Source: GCA-002050365 sp964237235 (lineage in GTDB: Bacteria; Acidobacteriota; Blastocatellia; Pyrinomonadales; Pyrinomonadaceae). Taken from it: a stretch of 64,000 bases of DNA. The notes under the pieces were generated by a model. It did not search any database, had not been told where the DNA came from, and saw only the letters and a list, made by a program, of their open reading frames with translations. The stretch is from assembly GCA_964237235.1 (NCBI GenBank), contig CAXSGY010000001.1, forward strand, positions 124,001 to 188,000, written 5' to 3'. This document shows, piece after piece, positions 1 through 10,102 of this stretch. The position numbers were made by a program, and so were the translations under genes. Numbering within the stretch: the stretch's first letter is position 1; each line of letters opens with the position of its first letter.

Positions 1-2210
1 TTGTCCCTGACGGAATTACGGCGGATGTTAATTTGGCAATCAATCGTCCGGCGGATTACTGTCAGAATAATCCGCTCATTTGTGTGCCGCAGCATATTCA
101 GGGAAATGTTGACGGCGGCGCGCTGGAAACTTTTCCAAATAGCTATAGCGGTGATCTCGACGGCAATATTAACAGCACTTCGGTAACGAGTGCGCCGAGC
201 CGCACGACGACGACGCTCGCGCCGACGGACATCGCCCAAAATAACTCGGTCGGCGCATTATTCGGTGTTGCCTGGGATCGCTATAAGAATATTCTCTATG
301 CTTCGGCATTCATTAAACGTTCAGCCAAACTCGGCTCGTTATCGGGAGAAAGCACCGGCGCGATTTACGTTAAAAGTAATCCGTCGTCAAATACTCCGAC
401 ACCAACCGTTTTTGCTGATCTTAATAATATTTTCGGTGCGAACACGGCTGGTAGTAATCCGCATCTCGCCGGTTCGACAACGTGGACAGACGATTCTTCG
501 ACCAACGCTTCGGTTGGAAAACGCGGCTTAGGCGATTTGAAACTTTCACAGGACGGTTCAAAACTTTATGTCGTTAATTTATTTGACCGAAAACTTTACG
601 TGATTCCGACGAGCGGAACTTTGGACAGCACAACGGTTACACGCTTTGATATTCCGACCGATAATCTGATGACGAACGGCGGAACCTGTCCGACAGCTGA
701 TGTCAGACCTTTTGCTTTAGGCAGAGACGCTGCCGATCAAATTTACGTCGGCGCGGTTTGCTCGGCTGAATCGGTCACAACCAACGCCGCCACCTATTTA
801 CACGCTTTCGTCTGGAGATTTAGCGGATCGACGTTTACGTTAGTCGCCAACACCACCTTAAATTACACGCGAAAACTTTTTATTGGATCAACCACTTTAT
901 ACAACAATTATCCCTGGGTGGCAGGCGACAATCCCACTCGACCCGAATTATGGCTGATCGGAATTGAATTCGACCAGGACGGCAGTATGATACTCGGTTT
1001 TCGTGATAAAAACGGTGATGAATCCCAGGGATCCGCCGACCGCGGTTACGGCGATCTTTTAAGAGCGACACCAAACGGCTCGACATTCACCGTTGAAAAT
1101 AACGGCAATTCGGGAACTGTTACCAATCACGCAAATACTTTCGGGTTAGGCGGCGGCGAATATTATCTTAATTATAATGCTGACAATCGGAATGAAGGTT
1201 CGCAGGGCGGACTGCTGCAAATCCCTGGATTTCCATACGTTCAAACGACCGCTTACGATGCCGTATCAGCAAATTCGGCAGGAAATTATATGTCGAATTT
1301 TTACACCGGCGGTTTGCAAAGATATAACAATGCAAGCGGTAATTATGTCGGCGCATATGACGTATATTTAAATGCTACGACGGACACCTTCAGAAAAGCC
1401 AATGGCATTGGCGATATTGAAGCATTGTGCGACAAAGCTCCGGTAGAGATCGGCAACCGCGTCTGGCGCGATGCCAACAATGACGGCATCCAAAATCCCG
1501 GCGAAACAGGTATTTCGGGCGTAACCGTCAGGCTTTACGATTCAGCCGGCACTTCAATCGCTAGTGCTATAACCGATGCCAACGGCGAATATTATTTCTC
1601 GTCCGCTTCCGGCACTTCGTCTGGAAACACAATTTACGGATTAAATCTGCTGCCTAATACTAATTATTCAATTCGTCTGGATAATCAAACGAATTTCAAC
1701 TCGGGCAATCCGCTCGCCGGTTTGTCGCTGACCGCTTCGAATGTTTCGAGCCAAGCCGGTTTTGCCGACGGTTCAGACTCGGACGCAGTGAATGTCAGTA
1801 ATCCGGTCGGTTCACCGACATCCGGCGTGTTTCCGGTCATTTCGGTGACGACCGGCAGTTCAGGACAAAACAATCATACTTACGATTTCGGATTCCGTTT
1901 GGGAGTTACAGCAGCCAGTATCAGCGTCAAAGGACGTGTGTTGGACAATCGCTGGAACGGCATCGAAGGGGCGCAGGTCACTTTAATCAGTCAGGACGGC
2001 ACGGCTCTCACGACGTTGAGCGACCGATCCGGCTTTTTCACCTTCGAGCAGGTCGCCGGACAGACGGCAATCGTGACGGTCGCGGCGAAGGGGCGAACAT
2101 TTGCCGAGGCGCATCAATTCGTCGGATTGACGGAGGATGTCGAGGGATTATATTTCATCGCCAACGGACCGCCGCGCTGGATCAGACCGGGCATTCGCGG
2201 CAGCTTCTGA
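1..2210 (+). CDS. SdrD-type secreted surface protein, 5' end outside window
   Basis: Reading frame 3 is open from the first bases and already encodes a segment (VNLAINRP) that matches VNLAINKP inside the paralogue at 4063-6780, so the true start and signal peptide lie upstream of the window. The body is a beta-rich region with repeated Asn/Thr/Gly stretches. It is followed by an SdrD B-like domain (EIGNRVWRDANNDGIQNPGE, the usual Ca-binding DxNxDG-type loop) and a C-terminal carboxypeptidase-regulatory-like module (SVKGRVLDNRWNGIEGAQV) ending in RWIRPGIRGSF. The protein is probably exported and cell-surface associated; its ligand is unknown. The last 250 bp are identical to the paralogue although the rest has clearly diverged. 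An imperfect hairpin followed by a T-run lies 70 bp downstream. Confidence 0.85.
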   Translation, partial: VPDGITADVNLAINRPADYCQNNPLICVPQHIQGNVDGGALETFPNSYSGDLDGNINSTSVTSAPSRTTTTLAPTDIAQNNSVGALFGVAWDRYKNILYASAFIKRSAKLGSLSGESTGAIYVKSNPSSNTPTPTVFADLNNIFGANTAGSNPHLAGSTTWTDDSSTNASVGKRGLGDLKLSQDGSKLYVVNLFDRKLYVIPTSGTLDSTTVTRFDIPTDNLMTNGGTCPTADVRPFALGRDAADQIYVGAVCSAESVTTNAATYLHAFVWRFSGSTFTLVANTTLNYTRKLFIGSTTLYNNYPWVAGDNPTRPELWLIGIEFDQDGSMILGFRDKNGDESQGSADRGYGDLLRATPNGSTFTVENNGNSGTVTNHANTFGLGGGEYYLNYNADNRNEGSQGGLLQIPGFPYVQTTAYDAVSANSAGNYMSNFYTGGLQRYNNASGNYVGAYDVYLNATTDTFRKANGIGDIEALCDKAPVEIGNRVWRDANNDGIQNPGETGISGVTVRLYDSAGTSIASAITDANGEYYFSSASGTSSGNTIYGLNLLPNTNYSIRLDNQTNFNSGNPLAGLSLTASNVSSQAGFADGSDSDAVNVSNPVGSPTSGVFPVISVTTGSSGQNNHTYDFGFRLGVTAASISVKGRVLDNRWNGIEGAQVTLISQDGTALTTLSDRSGFFTFEQVAGQTAIVTVAAKGRTFAEAHQFVGLTEDVEGLYFIANGPPRWIRPGIRGSF
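1952..2201 (+). repeat. 250-bp perfect direct repeat, copy 1 (copy 2 at 6522-6771)
   Basis: Every base from 1952 to 2201 equals 6522 to 6771 (offset 4570). Upstream of 1952 and after 2201 the two genes differ, including at silent positions, so the boundaries are sharp. The repeat encodes the C-terminal carboxypeptidase-regulatory-like module of both secreted proteins. Confidence 0.95.
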
Positions 2211-2279
2211 TTAGACGCGGTTAAAGAAATTTGTCAATTTCCGGCTTTACGCAACTTTAATCGCTAAGTTATGATTACA

Positions 2280-2340
2280 GTCGTGAATCGCCGTTTGCGG
2301 ATCGTAAATTATTTACGGTTCACGAACGGCGGTTCACGAC
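2280..2340. repeat. Imperfect 30-nt inverted repeat with T-run
   Basis: Arms 2280-2309 and 2311-2340 pair with about five mismatches and almost no loop. They are followed by TTTTTT, so it can end transcription of the upstream surface-protein gene. Words such as GTTCACG recur at 7-bp spacing. The gatA start codon lies only 20 bp downstream. Confidence 0.7.
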
Positions 2341-2360
2341 TTTTTTATTTGGACAATTTA

Positions 2361-3758
2361 ATGGGCGACATCAAAACAATTATCGAGAAGACGCTGGACA
2401 ATGCCGAAAAACTGAACGGCGAATTGAATTCTTTTTTGAAAATCGAGCGTGAATATGCTTTGAACCGCGCCGCTGAATTAGAGAAAAGTTCGGAGGAATC
2501 GCCTCTGAAAGGTTTCGCCGTCGCCGTCAAAGACAACATCTGCACGACTTTTTCGCAAACATCGTGCGGCTCGCGCATTTTGGGAAATTACCGTCCGCAA
2601 TATAATGCGACCGCCGTGGAAAAATTAATAGACGCGGGCGCGGTCATCGTCGGCAAAACTAATTTGGACGAATTTGCGATGGGTTCGTCGAATGAAAATT
2701 CGGCGTTCGGCGCGGTCAAAAATCCCTGGGATTTGGAGAGAGTTCCGGGCGGCAGCTCGGGCGGTTCGGCGGTCGCGGTCGCCTCGGGTGTCGTGCGGGC
2801 GAGTCTCGGTTCGGAAACCGGCGGCTCGGTGCGGCAACCGGCTTCGCTCTGCGGAATCGTCGGTTTGAAGCCGACTTACGGCAGAATTTCGCGTTTCGGT
2901 CTGGTTGCGTTCGCTTCGTCGTTAGATCAAATCGGGATTTTCGGGCAAACCGGCGAAGATGTCGCAAGAGTTCTAAAAGCAATCGCCGGGCGCGATAAAA
3001 ACGATTCGACGACCGCCGATGTCGAAGTTCCGAATTATTCGGCGGAATTGGAAAAAGAAATTAAAGGCAAACGCATCGGCGTTCCGCGCGCGTTATTCGG
3101 CGAAGGTTTAGACGACGAAGTGCGGAACGCGGTCGAAAAATCAATCGAAAATTTCCAATCGCTCGGCGCGGAAATCGTTGACATCGAACTGCCGAACGCC
3201 AAATACGGCATCGCGGTTTATTATATTATCTGCACGGCGGAAGCGTCTTCCAACCTTGCCCGCTTCGACGGCGTGCGCTATGGTTTCCGCGCCGAAGACG
3301 CAGGCGGACTGCGCGAAATGTATATGAAAACGCGCGAAGAAGGCTTCGGCGCGGAAGTCAAACGCCGCATAATGCTCGGCACATACGTTTTGTCTTCGGG
3401 CTATTACGACGCATATTACGCCAAAGCGCAAAAAGTCCGCACGCTTCTCAAAAACGATTACGCGAATGCGTTCGCGCTCTGCGACGCGATTTTAACGCCG
3501 ACTTCGCCGACGACCGCCTTTAAGATCGGCGAAAAATCCGACGATCCGCTGGCGATGTATCTGAGCGATATTTACACCGTTTCGGCGAATCTGACCGGAA
3601 CGCCGGGCATTTCAGTTCCCTGCGGACTCTCCACGGAAAATTTGCCGATTGGCTTACAGCTCATCGGCGATTACTGGTCGGAAGCATTACTGCTCAATCT
3701 CGCCAGCGTTTACGAAAAACATTTTCCGCTCGCCGCGCAACCGCAAATTCACGTTTAA
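2361..3758 (+). CDS. gatA: Glutamyl/aspartyl-tRNA amidotransferase subunit A
   Basis: This is the amidase subunit of GatCAB, which converts Glu-tRNA(Gln) or Asp-tRNA(Asn) to the amidated form with ammonia from glutamine. The amidase-signature triad is visible: Lys57 in AVAVKDN, cis-Ser132 in PGGSSGGS and nucleophile Ser156 in ETGGSVRQPA. With the start at ATG 2361 the protein has 465 residues, normal for GatA. An upstream in-frame extension to 2271 runs through the inverted repeat and is unlikely to be translated. gatB and gatC are not in the window, so the gene stands alone here. Confidence 0.95.
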   Translation: MGDIKTIIEKTLDNAEKLNGELNSFLKIEREYALNRAAELEKSSEESPLKGFAVAVKDNICTTFSQTSCGSRILGNYRPQYNATAVEKLIDAGAVIVGKTNLDEFAMGSSNENSAFGAVKNPWDLERVPGGSSGGSAVAVASGVVRASLGSETGGSVRQPASLCGIVGLKPTYGRISRFGLVAFASSLDQIGIFGQTGEDVARVLKAIAGRDKNDSTTADVEVPNYSAELEKEIKGKRIGVPRALFGEGLDDEVRNAVEKSIENFQSLGAEIVDIELPNAKYGIAVYYIICTAEASSNLARFDGVRYGFRAEDAGGLREMYMKTREEGFGAEVKRRIMLGTYVLSSGYYDAYYAKAQKVRTLLKNDYANAFALCDAILTPTSPTTAFKIGEKSDDPLAMYLSDIYTVSANLTGTPGISVPCGLSTENLPIGLQLIGDYWSEALLLNLASVYEKHFPLAAQPQIHV

Positions 3759-4062
3759 ATCAATTAAGCCAAAAAAGACTTGGAATTTCCAATCCCAAAA
3801 TCACCGGCAAAACTCGCCTTCCACCGAAGATATTTACAAAAAATCTCTCATAGATTCGAATAGTTATCAATTTCACATTCATTTTGTTAAATTTGTTTGT
3901 TTTATGTTGTTTTAGTTATTTTTTTTTGATATTTTTATAAAGTGTGTGAACCCCATCTAGTTTTCATCGCATACAAATAAAGACTGCACAAATTTCACTA
4001 ATCATCCAAAAAAAATCACTTTCCGCCGGCAAAATCTAGTGCCGGCATATCAGAAATCTAAA
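3759..4062. other. Intergenic, AT-rich, no gene seen
   Basis: About 300 bp between gatA and the second surface-protein gene. It is strongly AT-rich from 3840 to 4030 and must hold the promoter of the downstream gene, but I could not pick a convincing -35/-10 pair. No RNA gene or clear terminator was seen. Confidence 0.5.
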
Positions 4063-6780
4063 ATGAAAACAAAACTAAAACAATTCTCGATTATCAGCTT
4101 AACCGTCTTGACACTTCTGACGGTTCTTTGTTCAACCTTTTTAACGACTACCAAAATTGAAGCCAGCGGCACAATCAGCGGTAGGATTTTTCAGGATTTT
4201 AACGGCAACGGCAATTACGATTCTTCCGGCGCGTCCCCAAATTTCGCCGTCGATGCGGGCGTTAGCGGCGTGACCGTGACCGTTTACGACGGCGCGGGAA
4301 CGGCGCGCGGCTCGGCGACGAGCGCGGTGACAACCGGACTTTATTCGATCACGGCGACCGGTACAGGTCCGTATCGAGTGGAATTTACCACGCTGCCGAC
4401 CGGCTTTTATCCGTCGGCGCACGCGACCGATTCGGTGAGCGGCGGCACGGCAACCGATTCGGGTTCGACGGTGCAGTTTGTCGCTGACGGCAACACTTCA
4501 AACGTTAATCTGGCAATCAACAAACCGGAGCTTTACACTAACAACAATCCGCTGCTGATGTCGCCGGTCTATACGAACGGAGACAACACAGGCACAAATA
4601 ACGCCCTGGTCGCCCTGAATTTCGACCGTTCGGGGTCATTGCAGGTTGTCGCAACGGCTAATCAGATAGGCACGACCTGGGGTGTCGCGTGGCGTAAAAA
4701 AGATAAAAAGATATTCGCCGCCGCCGCGCTTAAAAGACACTCCGCATTGGGACCGGGCAAGGACAACGCGCGCGGCACGGCGGACGATTTACGCACGATT
4801 TATACGTTGGATTACCCGAATTTAAACGGAGCGGCGATTGTTAATTCGGCGCAGTCAATTGATGTCGGCTCGTTTGCGGGAGTTGATCTGGGAACGAATC
4901 CGCGACTCACATCATCACCGGCAAATGATTTAGCCGGAACGACCGCGGCAAATCACGATTACGGCATATTTACGCAGGTCGCCAGAGCCGGGATCGGCGG
5001 CATCGCGCTTTCCGAAGACGAAAACACGCTTTATTTCGTCAACCTCAACGCCGCGCAGCCGCAGCTCGTTTCTTTGAATATCACAAACTTAAACAGCGTT
5101 TCGTTAATCTCAACGGTCAATATTCCGAATCCGGGATGTCCCGGAACAGATTCCGCCGCGCCCTGGGCGGTTAAGGTAAATTCGGGTAATGTTTATGTGG
5201 GAACAGTCTGCACGGCGGATGTTTCGCAAGATTACAATAATTTGCGGGCATATCTTTTACAGTTGAACGGCAATACGTTTACGACGGTTGACCTGGATTC
5301 AAGTTCGGCTAACACGTATATTCCCTTGAATTATGACCGCACATACGGTTTTTACCGACCGGCTGCCGGACAGCTCAACGGCAGAGCCGAATGGCGACCC
5401 TGGCTGTCGAGTTTTCCGACGGACATTGATTCCAATTATTTTGAAACATACGCGACCCCGATTTTTTCGGATATGGAGTTCGCCGCCGACGGTTCGCTGA
5501 CCATCGGTTTGATGGATCGCACGGGGCATCAGATCGGTTATAACAATTATTCGGATAATCCGACCGATACGACCTCTTACTTGTATGTGTCAGCCGGCGA
5601 TAATTTGAAAGTCTGCCGCGCAGGCGGTAGTTTCATACCCGAAAGAGCGGGCGGCTGCAGTCAATCCATTGTTCAACCGAGAGATATTCCTGACGGCACA
5701 CCCGCGACTCCGTTGGAAATAAACGGTATTCCGAATGAGTTTTACGACGATAATTCATCAGCCAGCAACGGTGCCGGACACGGTGAAATCTTTTTCGGCG
5801 GATTAGCGGCAATGCCGGGCAGTAAGTTGGTCGGGACCGCTTTGAATCCGACGGGCGGATTTAACGCCGGCGGCTGGCGTTGGCTTAATACTTCAACCGG
5901 CACGGATGATAACGACTACAAGATTTATCAAAATCAAACTGCTACCGGAATTGACGCGACCTTCGGAAAGGCAAACGGATTAGGCGACATTGTTTTGCTC
6001 TCCGATGCCGCGCCGATAGAAATCGGCAACCGCATCTGGCGCGATTCCGACGGCGACGGCATTCAAGACCCCGGCGAAGCCGGCATCGCCGGCATCACCG
6101 TTCATCTTTATGACGCTGCCGGCAATCTGATTGCGACGGCGGTCACCGATTCCAACGGCGAGTATTATTTCTCGTCCGCTGCGGGAACTTCGACCGGCAG
6201 CGGCATTTACAATTTGAATCTGCTGCCCAACACCGATTATTCGATTCGCCTGGACAATCCGGCAAACTATTCGGCGGGCAATCCTTTGAACGGTTTGTTT
6301 CTGAGTCCTCCGAACACTTCCTATCAGGCGGGCTTTGCCGACGGTTCGGATTCGGACGGCGTAAATACGCTGAATCCGACGGGTTCGCCGACGGGAACTT
6401 TTCCGGTCATCAGTCTGACGACGGGCGGAGCCGGAGCCAACAATCACACGTATGATTTCGGGTTTGCGCTTTCGCCGACCGCCGCGGCGGTTTCGGTGAG
6501 CGGGCGCGTGCTGGACAATCACTGGAACGGCATCGAAGGGGCGCAGGTCACTTTAATCAGTCAGGACGGCACGGCTCTCACGACGTTGAGCGACCGATCC
6601 GGCTTTTTCACCTTCGAGCAGGTCGCCGGACAGACGGCAATCGTGACGGTCGCGGCGAAGGGGCGAACATTTGCCGAGGCGCATCAATTCGTCGGATTGA
6701 CGGAGGATGTCGAGGGATTATATTTCATCGCCAACGGACCGCCGCGCTGGATCAGACCGGGCATTCGCGGCGGTTTTTAA
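4063..6780 (+). CDS. SdrD-type secreted surface protein, full-length paralogue
   Basis: A 905-residue protein starting at ATG 4063; an in-frame GTG at 4039 would place eight residues before the signal peptide and is less likely. A signal peptide with a long hydrophobic core spans about residues 1-35. An SdrD B-like domain follows at once (SGRIFQDFNGNGNYD), then a long beta-rich central region, a second SdrD-type domain (EIGNRIWRDSDGDGIQDPGE) and the C-terminal module shared base-for-base with the upstream paralogue. The two genes lie in tandem around gatA and look like an old duplication whose 3' ends have been homogenised. The likely location is outer surface or extracellular; the function is not known. 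Confidence 0.88.
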   Translation: MKTKLKQFSIISLTVLTLLTVLCSTFLTTTKIEASGTISGRIFQDFNGNGNYDSSGASPNFAVDAGVSGVTVTVYDGAGTARGSATSAVTTGLYSITATGTGPYRVEFTTLPTGFYPSAHATDSVSGGTATDSGSTVQFVADGNTSNVNLAINKPELYTNNNPLLMSPVYTNGDNTGTNNALVALNFDRSGSLQVVATANQIGTTWGVAWRKKDKKIFAAAALKRHSALGPGKDNARGTADDLRTIYTLDYPNLNGAAIVNSAQSIDVGSFAGVDLGTNPRLTSSPANDLAGTTAANHDYGIFTQVARAGIGGIALSEDENTLYFVNLNAAQPQLVSLNITNLNSVSLISTVNIPNPGCPGTDSAAPWAVKVNSGNVYVGTVCTADVSQDYNNLRAYLLQLNGNTFTTVDLDSSSANTYIPLNYDRTYGFYRPAAGQLNGRAEWRPWLSSFPTDIDSNYFETYATPIFSDMEFAADGSLTIGLMDRTGHQIGYNNYSDNPTDTTSYLYVSAGDNLKVCRAGGSFIPERAGGCSQSIVQPRDIPDGTPATPLEINGIPNEFYDDNSSASNGAGHGEIFFGGLAAMPGSKLVGTALNPTGGFNAGGWRWLNTSTGTDDNDYKIYQNQTATGIDATFGKANGLGDIVLLSDAAPIEIGNRIWRDSDGDGIQDPGEAGIAGITVHLYDAAGNLIATAVTDSNGEYYFSSAAGTSTGSGIYNLNLLPNTDYSIRLDNPANYSAGNPLNGLFLSPPNTSYQAGFADGSDSDGVNTLNPTGSPTGTFPVISLTTGGAGANNHTYDFGFALSPTAAAVSVSGRVLDNHWNGIEGAQVTLISQDGTALTTLSDRSGFFTFEQVAGQTAIVTVAAKGRTFAEAHQFVGLTEDVEGLYFIANGPPRWIRPGIRGGF
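6522..6771 (+). repeat. 250-bp perfect direct repeat, copy 2
   Basis: Identical to 1952-2201. The copies are 4.57 kb apart in direct orientation, so recombination between them would delete gatA and most of the second surface-protein gene. Confidence 0.95.
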
Positions 6781-6905
6781 TCGAGCGCGGTTAGAAGCGT
6801 ATCGAACGCCGCAGTCAAAGATTTGGCGGCTTGCGGGCTTTACGCTTCCTCAACCGCCAAATTAATCTAGTCCGCCGGTTAACGGCGTTCCATATTTCAA
6901 TGCGG

Positions 6906-6964
6906 AAAAGTCCTCTCTCAGCTAAATTTTGTTATCAAACAAATTCAGCTGAGAGAGGACTTTT
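6906..6964. terminator. Bidirectional terminator hairpin between convergent genes
   Basis: Perfect 18-bp arms (6906-6923 and 6947-6964, core CCTCTCTCAGCT) have A- and T-runs at the outer ends, between genes ending at 6780 (+) and 7252 (-). The rest of 6781-7251 holds no convincing gene. Confidence 0.8.
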
Positions 6965-7251
6965 TAGTGTTAGACACGATTTTAACGTCGCCTTCATCCT
7001 TCACCGGCGACGGCATTTAAAGTCGGCGAATAATGTAACGATCCGCCAGCGACATATCTGTCTGATAACTACGCTTTTCAGACAAAACTGAGCCGCGCCA
7101 ATTCAGACTATTCGCAAACTTTCCACGCCAAATCAGTCGGTTAATTTACAGTTTGTTGCAGATTACCGGTTTGAAGCGGTTTCGTTAAACCCGGCGCGCG
7201 TTTGCGAAAAAAACTTTCCGCGCGCGACGCAGACGCAGATTTACGTCGAGA

Positions 7252-9498
7252 TTATTTCAGAGACAAAAGGTTGGAGATTTCCGAATTCGGAATCGGCGGA
7301 ATAATGGTGTTTTGCGGAATCGTTTTTTCAAAGCGCGTCGCGTCGTCGAGCAACTGTCCGGCTTCCTGAACCGGAACGGGACGCGAGAATAAATAACCTT
7401 GTCCGTATTCGCAGCCGAGAACGCGCAGTTGGTGAAGCTGGTGAATCGTTTCGATGCCTTCGGCGACGACATCCAATCTTAAAGTCTTCGCCAGAGCGAC
7501 TACCGTCCGAACGATTTCGCCGTTTTCCGAACCGTCTTCCATCTGGCTGACGAACGAACGGTCAACTTTGAGAGTGTTGATCGGAAAACGGTGCAGATAA
7601 CTCAAAGAAGAATAACCCGTGCCGAAATCGTCAATCGAAAGTTGAATGCCGAGTTCGCGGATTTGTTTCATCATCAAAATCACGCTTTCGGCGTTCGTCA
7701 TAATCGCGCTTTCGGTCAGTTCGAGTTTCAAATGCGTCGGATTTATTTCGGTTTCAACTAAAATCGTTTTGATTTGTTCGACTAAATCCTTTTGAGCGAA
7801 GTGTTTGCCGGAGATGTTCACGCTGACGGTCAAATGTCTGTTCGCCGGATTTTTGCGCTGCCATTCGACCAACTGGCTGCACGAAGTTCGCAAAATCCAT
7901 AAAGTCATCGGCACGATCAAACCGGTTTCCTCGCTGACGGGAATAAATTCGTTCGGCGGCACCAGCCCGCGCGTCGGATGATTCCAGCGCACCAACGATT
8001 CAAAACCCGAAAGTTTCATCGTGTCCAGATTGATGATCGGCTGGTAGAACATACAAAGTTGATCTTTCTCGATAGCCGTTCGTAAATCGGTTTCAAGCTG
8101 CAGCAGCGTCACGGCGCGCATATGCATATTTTTGTCGAAAACGACGAAATCCTTTTCCTTTTCCTTGGCGTGATACATCGCAATATCGGCATCGCGCAAA
8201 ATATCTTCGGCGGCTTCGTAATCGTCGCCGCCAATCGCAATGCCGATGCTGAAGCTGGTAAAAACCTGCCGACCGTTGAGCGTAAACGGCGCGGAGACCT
8301 TCGTTTTAATCAGCTCGGCGAATTGAATCGCGTCTTCAACCGAGGAAATATTATTGAGGATAAAAGCAAATTCATCGCCGCTGAACCGCGCCACCAAATC
8401 TTTGTCGCGGACGCTCATCGCCAGGCGTTTAGCAACGTGCAGAATAAGACGGTCGCCCATCGAATGCCCGAGACTGTCGTTGATCGTTTTGAAACGGTTA
8501 ATGTCGAGAAACAAAACGGCGAATTTGAAATCTTTTTTGTGCCGGCTTCTCTCCAGCGCGTATTTGAGCGATTCCATAAACAAATTGCGGTTCGGCAAAT
8601 CGGTCAAAGAATCGTGAAAGGCGGCGTGGCGAAAACGTTCTTTGCTTTCGCGGAGAGCCTGACTGATGCGGTCCTGTTCGGCGATATGGTGCTGGAGTTC
8701 TTCGATGTGACGTTCGGCTTGTTCGGCGCGCGCGCGTTCGGCTTGCTCGGCTCGGGCAGAAGTCGTTTTCACGTCGTTAACATAACGACGATATGTAAAA
8801 TACACAACCCCGGAAACAGCCGCCGCGAGTAAAATTAAAAACATATCGAATTGATGACGAGCCTTGACCGCCAATCCGGCAATCAAAGCCGCGGCGATAA
8901 ACATTATAAGGGCGTTTGTGCAGTAATCGAACCAAAGTTTCCACATTGTTTGGAAAGGTTTTTCCGCCCTCAACGCCTGATACGTCGAAACACCGATTGA
9001 ATTACATAAAAATTGCGCTACTGCCATACAAATCAACATACCGGCAAATATGGTAACTGATTCATTGGCGATGACATTTTTAGGTGAAGAAAATATCGTA
9101 TTTATCGTCAGAGCCGTAAGATAAGTCGAAATTGACACAAACGCGACGTTGAGCATAACCGTCGTATTTTTTATCAAAATTCCTTTACGTCTCAAATTAA
9201 GCGAGGTATAGAGGGCTTCCGACATTGCCACAGCGACCGCGCTGCCGCTGCCGTAAACCAGTAAAGAATAAAACACCAAGACATCGGAAACTGAAAGATG
9301 AATTTTGGTGCGCGGTAATTGGATGCGAAGAAATGAACTGCAAAAAATCGTAATAGGAGCCAAAAATAAAAAGGCGTAATCGTGTTGTTCGCTCCTGAGT
9401 TCTAGGACTGAAACAACGCAAACCGCCACCGCGGCAATTGATACCAACACGAGATAGAGGATGGACAACCCTTTTGTTTTTGCGTTCGGATTACTCAT
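7252..9498 (-). CDS. Membrane-anchored GGDEF-EAL cyclic-di-GMP protein
   Basis: A 748-residue protein. About residues 1-240 form a polytopic membrane region with roughly seven to eight hydrophobic segments. A coiled-coil linker rich in RAEQAER follows, then a GGDEF domain (signature SGDEF near residue 373) and an EAL domain. The EAL signature reads ESL (in FESLVRW, near residue 500), but DDFGTGYSSL and QGYLFSRP are kept, so phosphodiesterase activity is plausible. SGDEF is a known variant of the cyclase A-site motif. The protein should make and/or break cyclic di-GMP at the inner membrane, with the membrane part as sensor. It is monocistronic on this strand. Confidence 0.92.
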   Translation of the reverse strand: MSNPNAKTKGLSILYLVLVSIAAVAVCVVSVLELRSEQHDYAFLFLAPITIFCSSFLRIQLPRTKIHLSVSDVLVFYSLLVYGSGSAVAVAMSEALYTSLNLRRKGILIKNTTVMLNVAFVSISTYLTALTINTIFSSPKNVIANESVTIFAGMLICMAVAQFLCNSIGVSTYQALRAEKPFQTMWKLWFDYCTNALIMFIAAALIAGLAVKARHQFDMFLILLAAAVSGVVYFTYRRYVNDVKTTSARAEQAERARAEQAERHIEELQHHIAEQDRISQALRESKERFRHAAFHDSLTDLPNRNLFMESLKYALERSRHKKDFKFAVLFLDINRFKTINDSLGHSMGDRLILHVAKRLAMSVRDKDLVARFSGDEFAFILNNISSVEDAIQFAELIKTKVSAPFTLNGRQVFTSFSIGIAIGGDDYEAAEDILRDADIAMYHAKEKEKDFVVFDKNMHMRAVTLLQLETDLRTAIEKDQLCMFYQPIINLDTMKLSGFESLVRWNHPTRGLVPPNEFIPVSEETGLIVPMTLWILRTSCSQLVEWQRKNPANRHLTVSVNISGKHFAQKDLVEQIKTILVETEINPTHLKLELTESAIMTNAESVILMMKQIRELGIQLSIDDFGTGYSSLSYLHRFPINTLKVDRSFVSQMEDGSENGEIVRTVVALAKTLRLDVVAEGIETIHQLHQLRVLGCEYGQGYLFSRPVPVQEAGQLLDDATRFEKTIPQNTIIPPIPNSEISNLLSLK

Positions 9499-9951
9499 TA
9501 AAGCGTCGAGAAGAACAATTTCGGAAGTGCCGGTTGCGGATTATTGATTTGTCTGAGATGCGCCTGCAATCTCAAGCACATTTATTATATGTTAAATCAA
9601 GCTAATATTTCAACAAAAAGTTTTAACGATTTGTTTGTTTTCACTAAACTCATCAATAAGAATCATATGATTGCTAATTTTGGATTCGATCCTGTTTTTA
9701 TTATGAGATTTCTAAACTTATAACTGCGCCAACCATTAAATGCATACTTGATGTACACAGGTTCTTGTGTATATTTCGTAATCTATTGCTAAACGTTGAA
9801 ACAATTGATTTTTCTCAAAAACCGCGTATTTTATTGAATACTCAATATCCGATTTTCAGCATTTCAAAAAATTTATCAAATTCACTCTGACAGATGCGGT
9901 AAGCTTCTATAAATCAAGCACTTAGTTTTTAATTAAAGACCAAAAAACATT

Positions 9952-9968
9952 TTGGCATACGGGTTGTA
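9952..9968 (+). promoter_or_regulatory. Candidate sigma-54 promoter (GG-N10-GT)
   Basis: TTGGCATACGGGTTGTA has GG at 9954-9955 and GT at 9966-9967 with the exact N10 spacing of a -24/-12 promoter. TGGCA and TTG match the consensus; the -12 C is replaced by T. It lies about 60 bp before a GAGGAG ribosome-binding site and 135 bp before a terminator. No activator gene is adjacent. Confidence 0.45.
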
Positions 9969-10030
9969 ATACAGATATGCAAGAGAAGTGAAAACTTCAA
10001 AACTTAAAAATTAAACTTGAGGAGAAAAAA

Positions 10031-10057
10031 ATGAAAGGATTATTAATGTCAGACTAA
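10031..10057 (+). CDS. Eight-codon ORF (MKGLLMSD) behind a strong RBS
   Basis: GAGGAG lies seven bases before ATG 10031, as good a Shine-Dalgarno as any in the window, yet the frame stops after eight codons. The next 45 nt lead into a terminator. It could be a micropeptide, a regulatory leader, or a gene truncated by deletion. Confidence 0.35.
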   Translation: MKGLLMSD

Positions 10058-10102
10058 GCAAACGAAAAAAGTTAACATTAGAATAGAAAGTTAACCCAAC
10101 AG

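Noticed and set aside
5980..6522. 180-residue minus-strand frame in the second surface-protein gene
   Set aside because: Arg/Ile-rich translation typical of an antisense shadow over SdrD repeats.
6831..7091. 86-residue + strand frame between convergent genes
   Set aside because: Spans a bidirectional terminator, has no RBS and no family resemblance.
8122..8832. 236-residue frame on the + strand inside the GGDEF-EAL gene
   Set aside because: Antisense to a gene with clear catalytic motifs; composition is that of a shadow frame.
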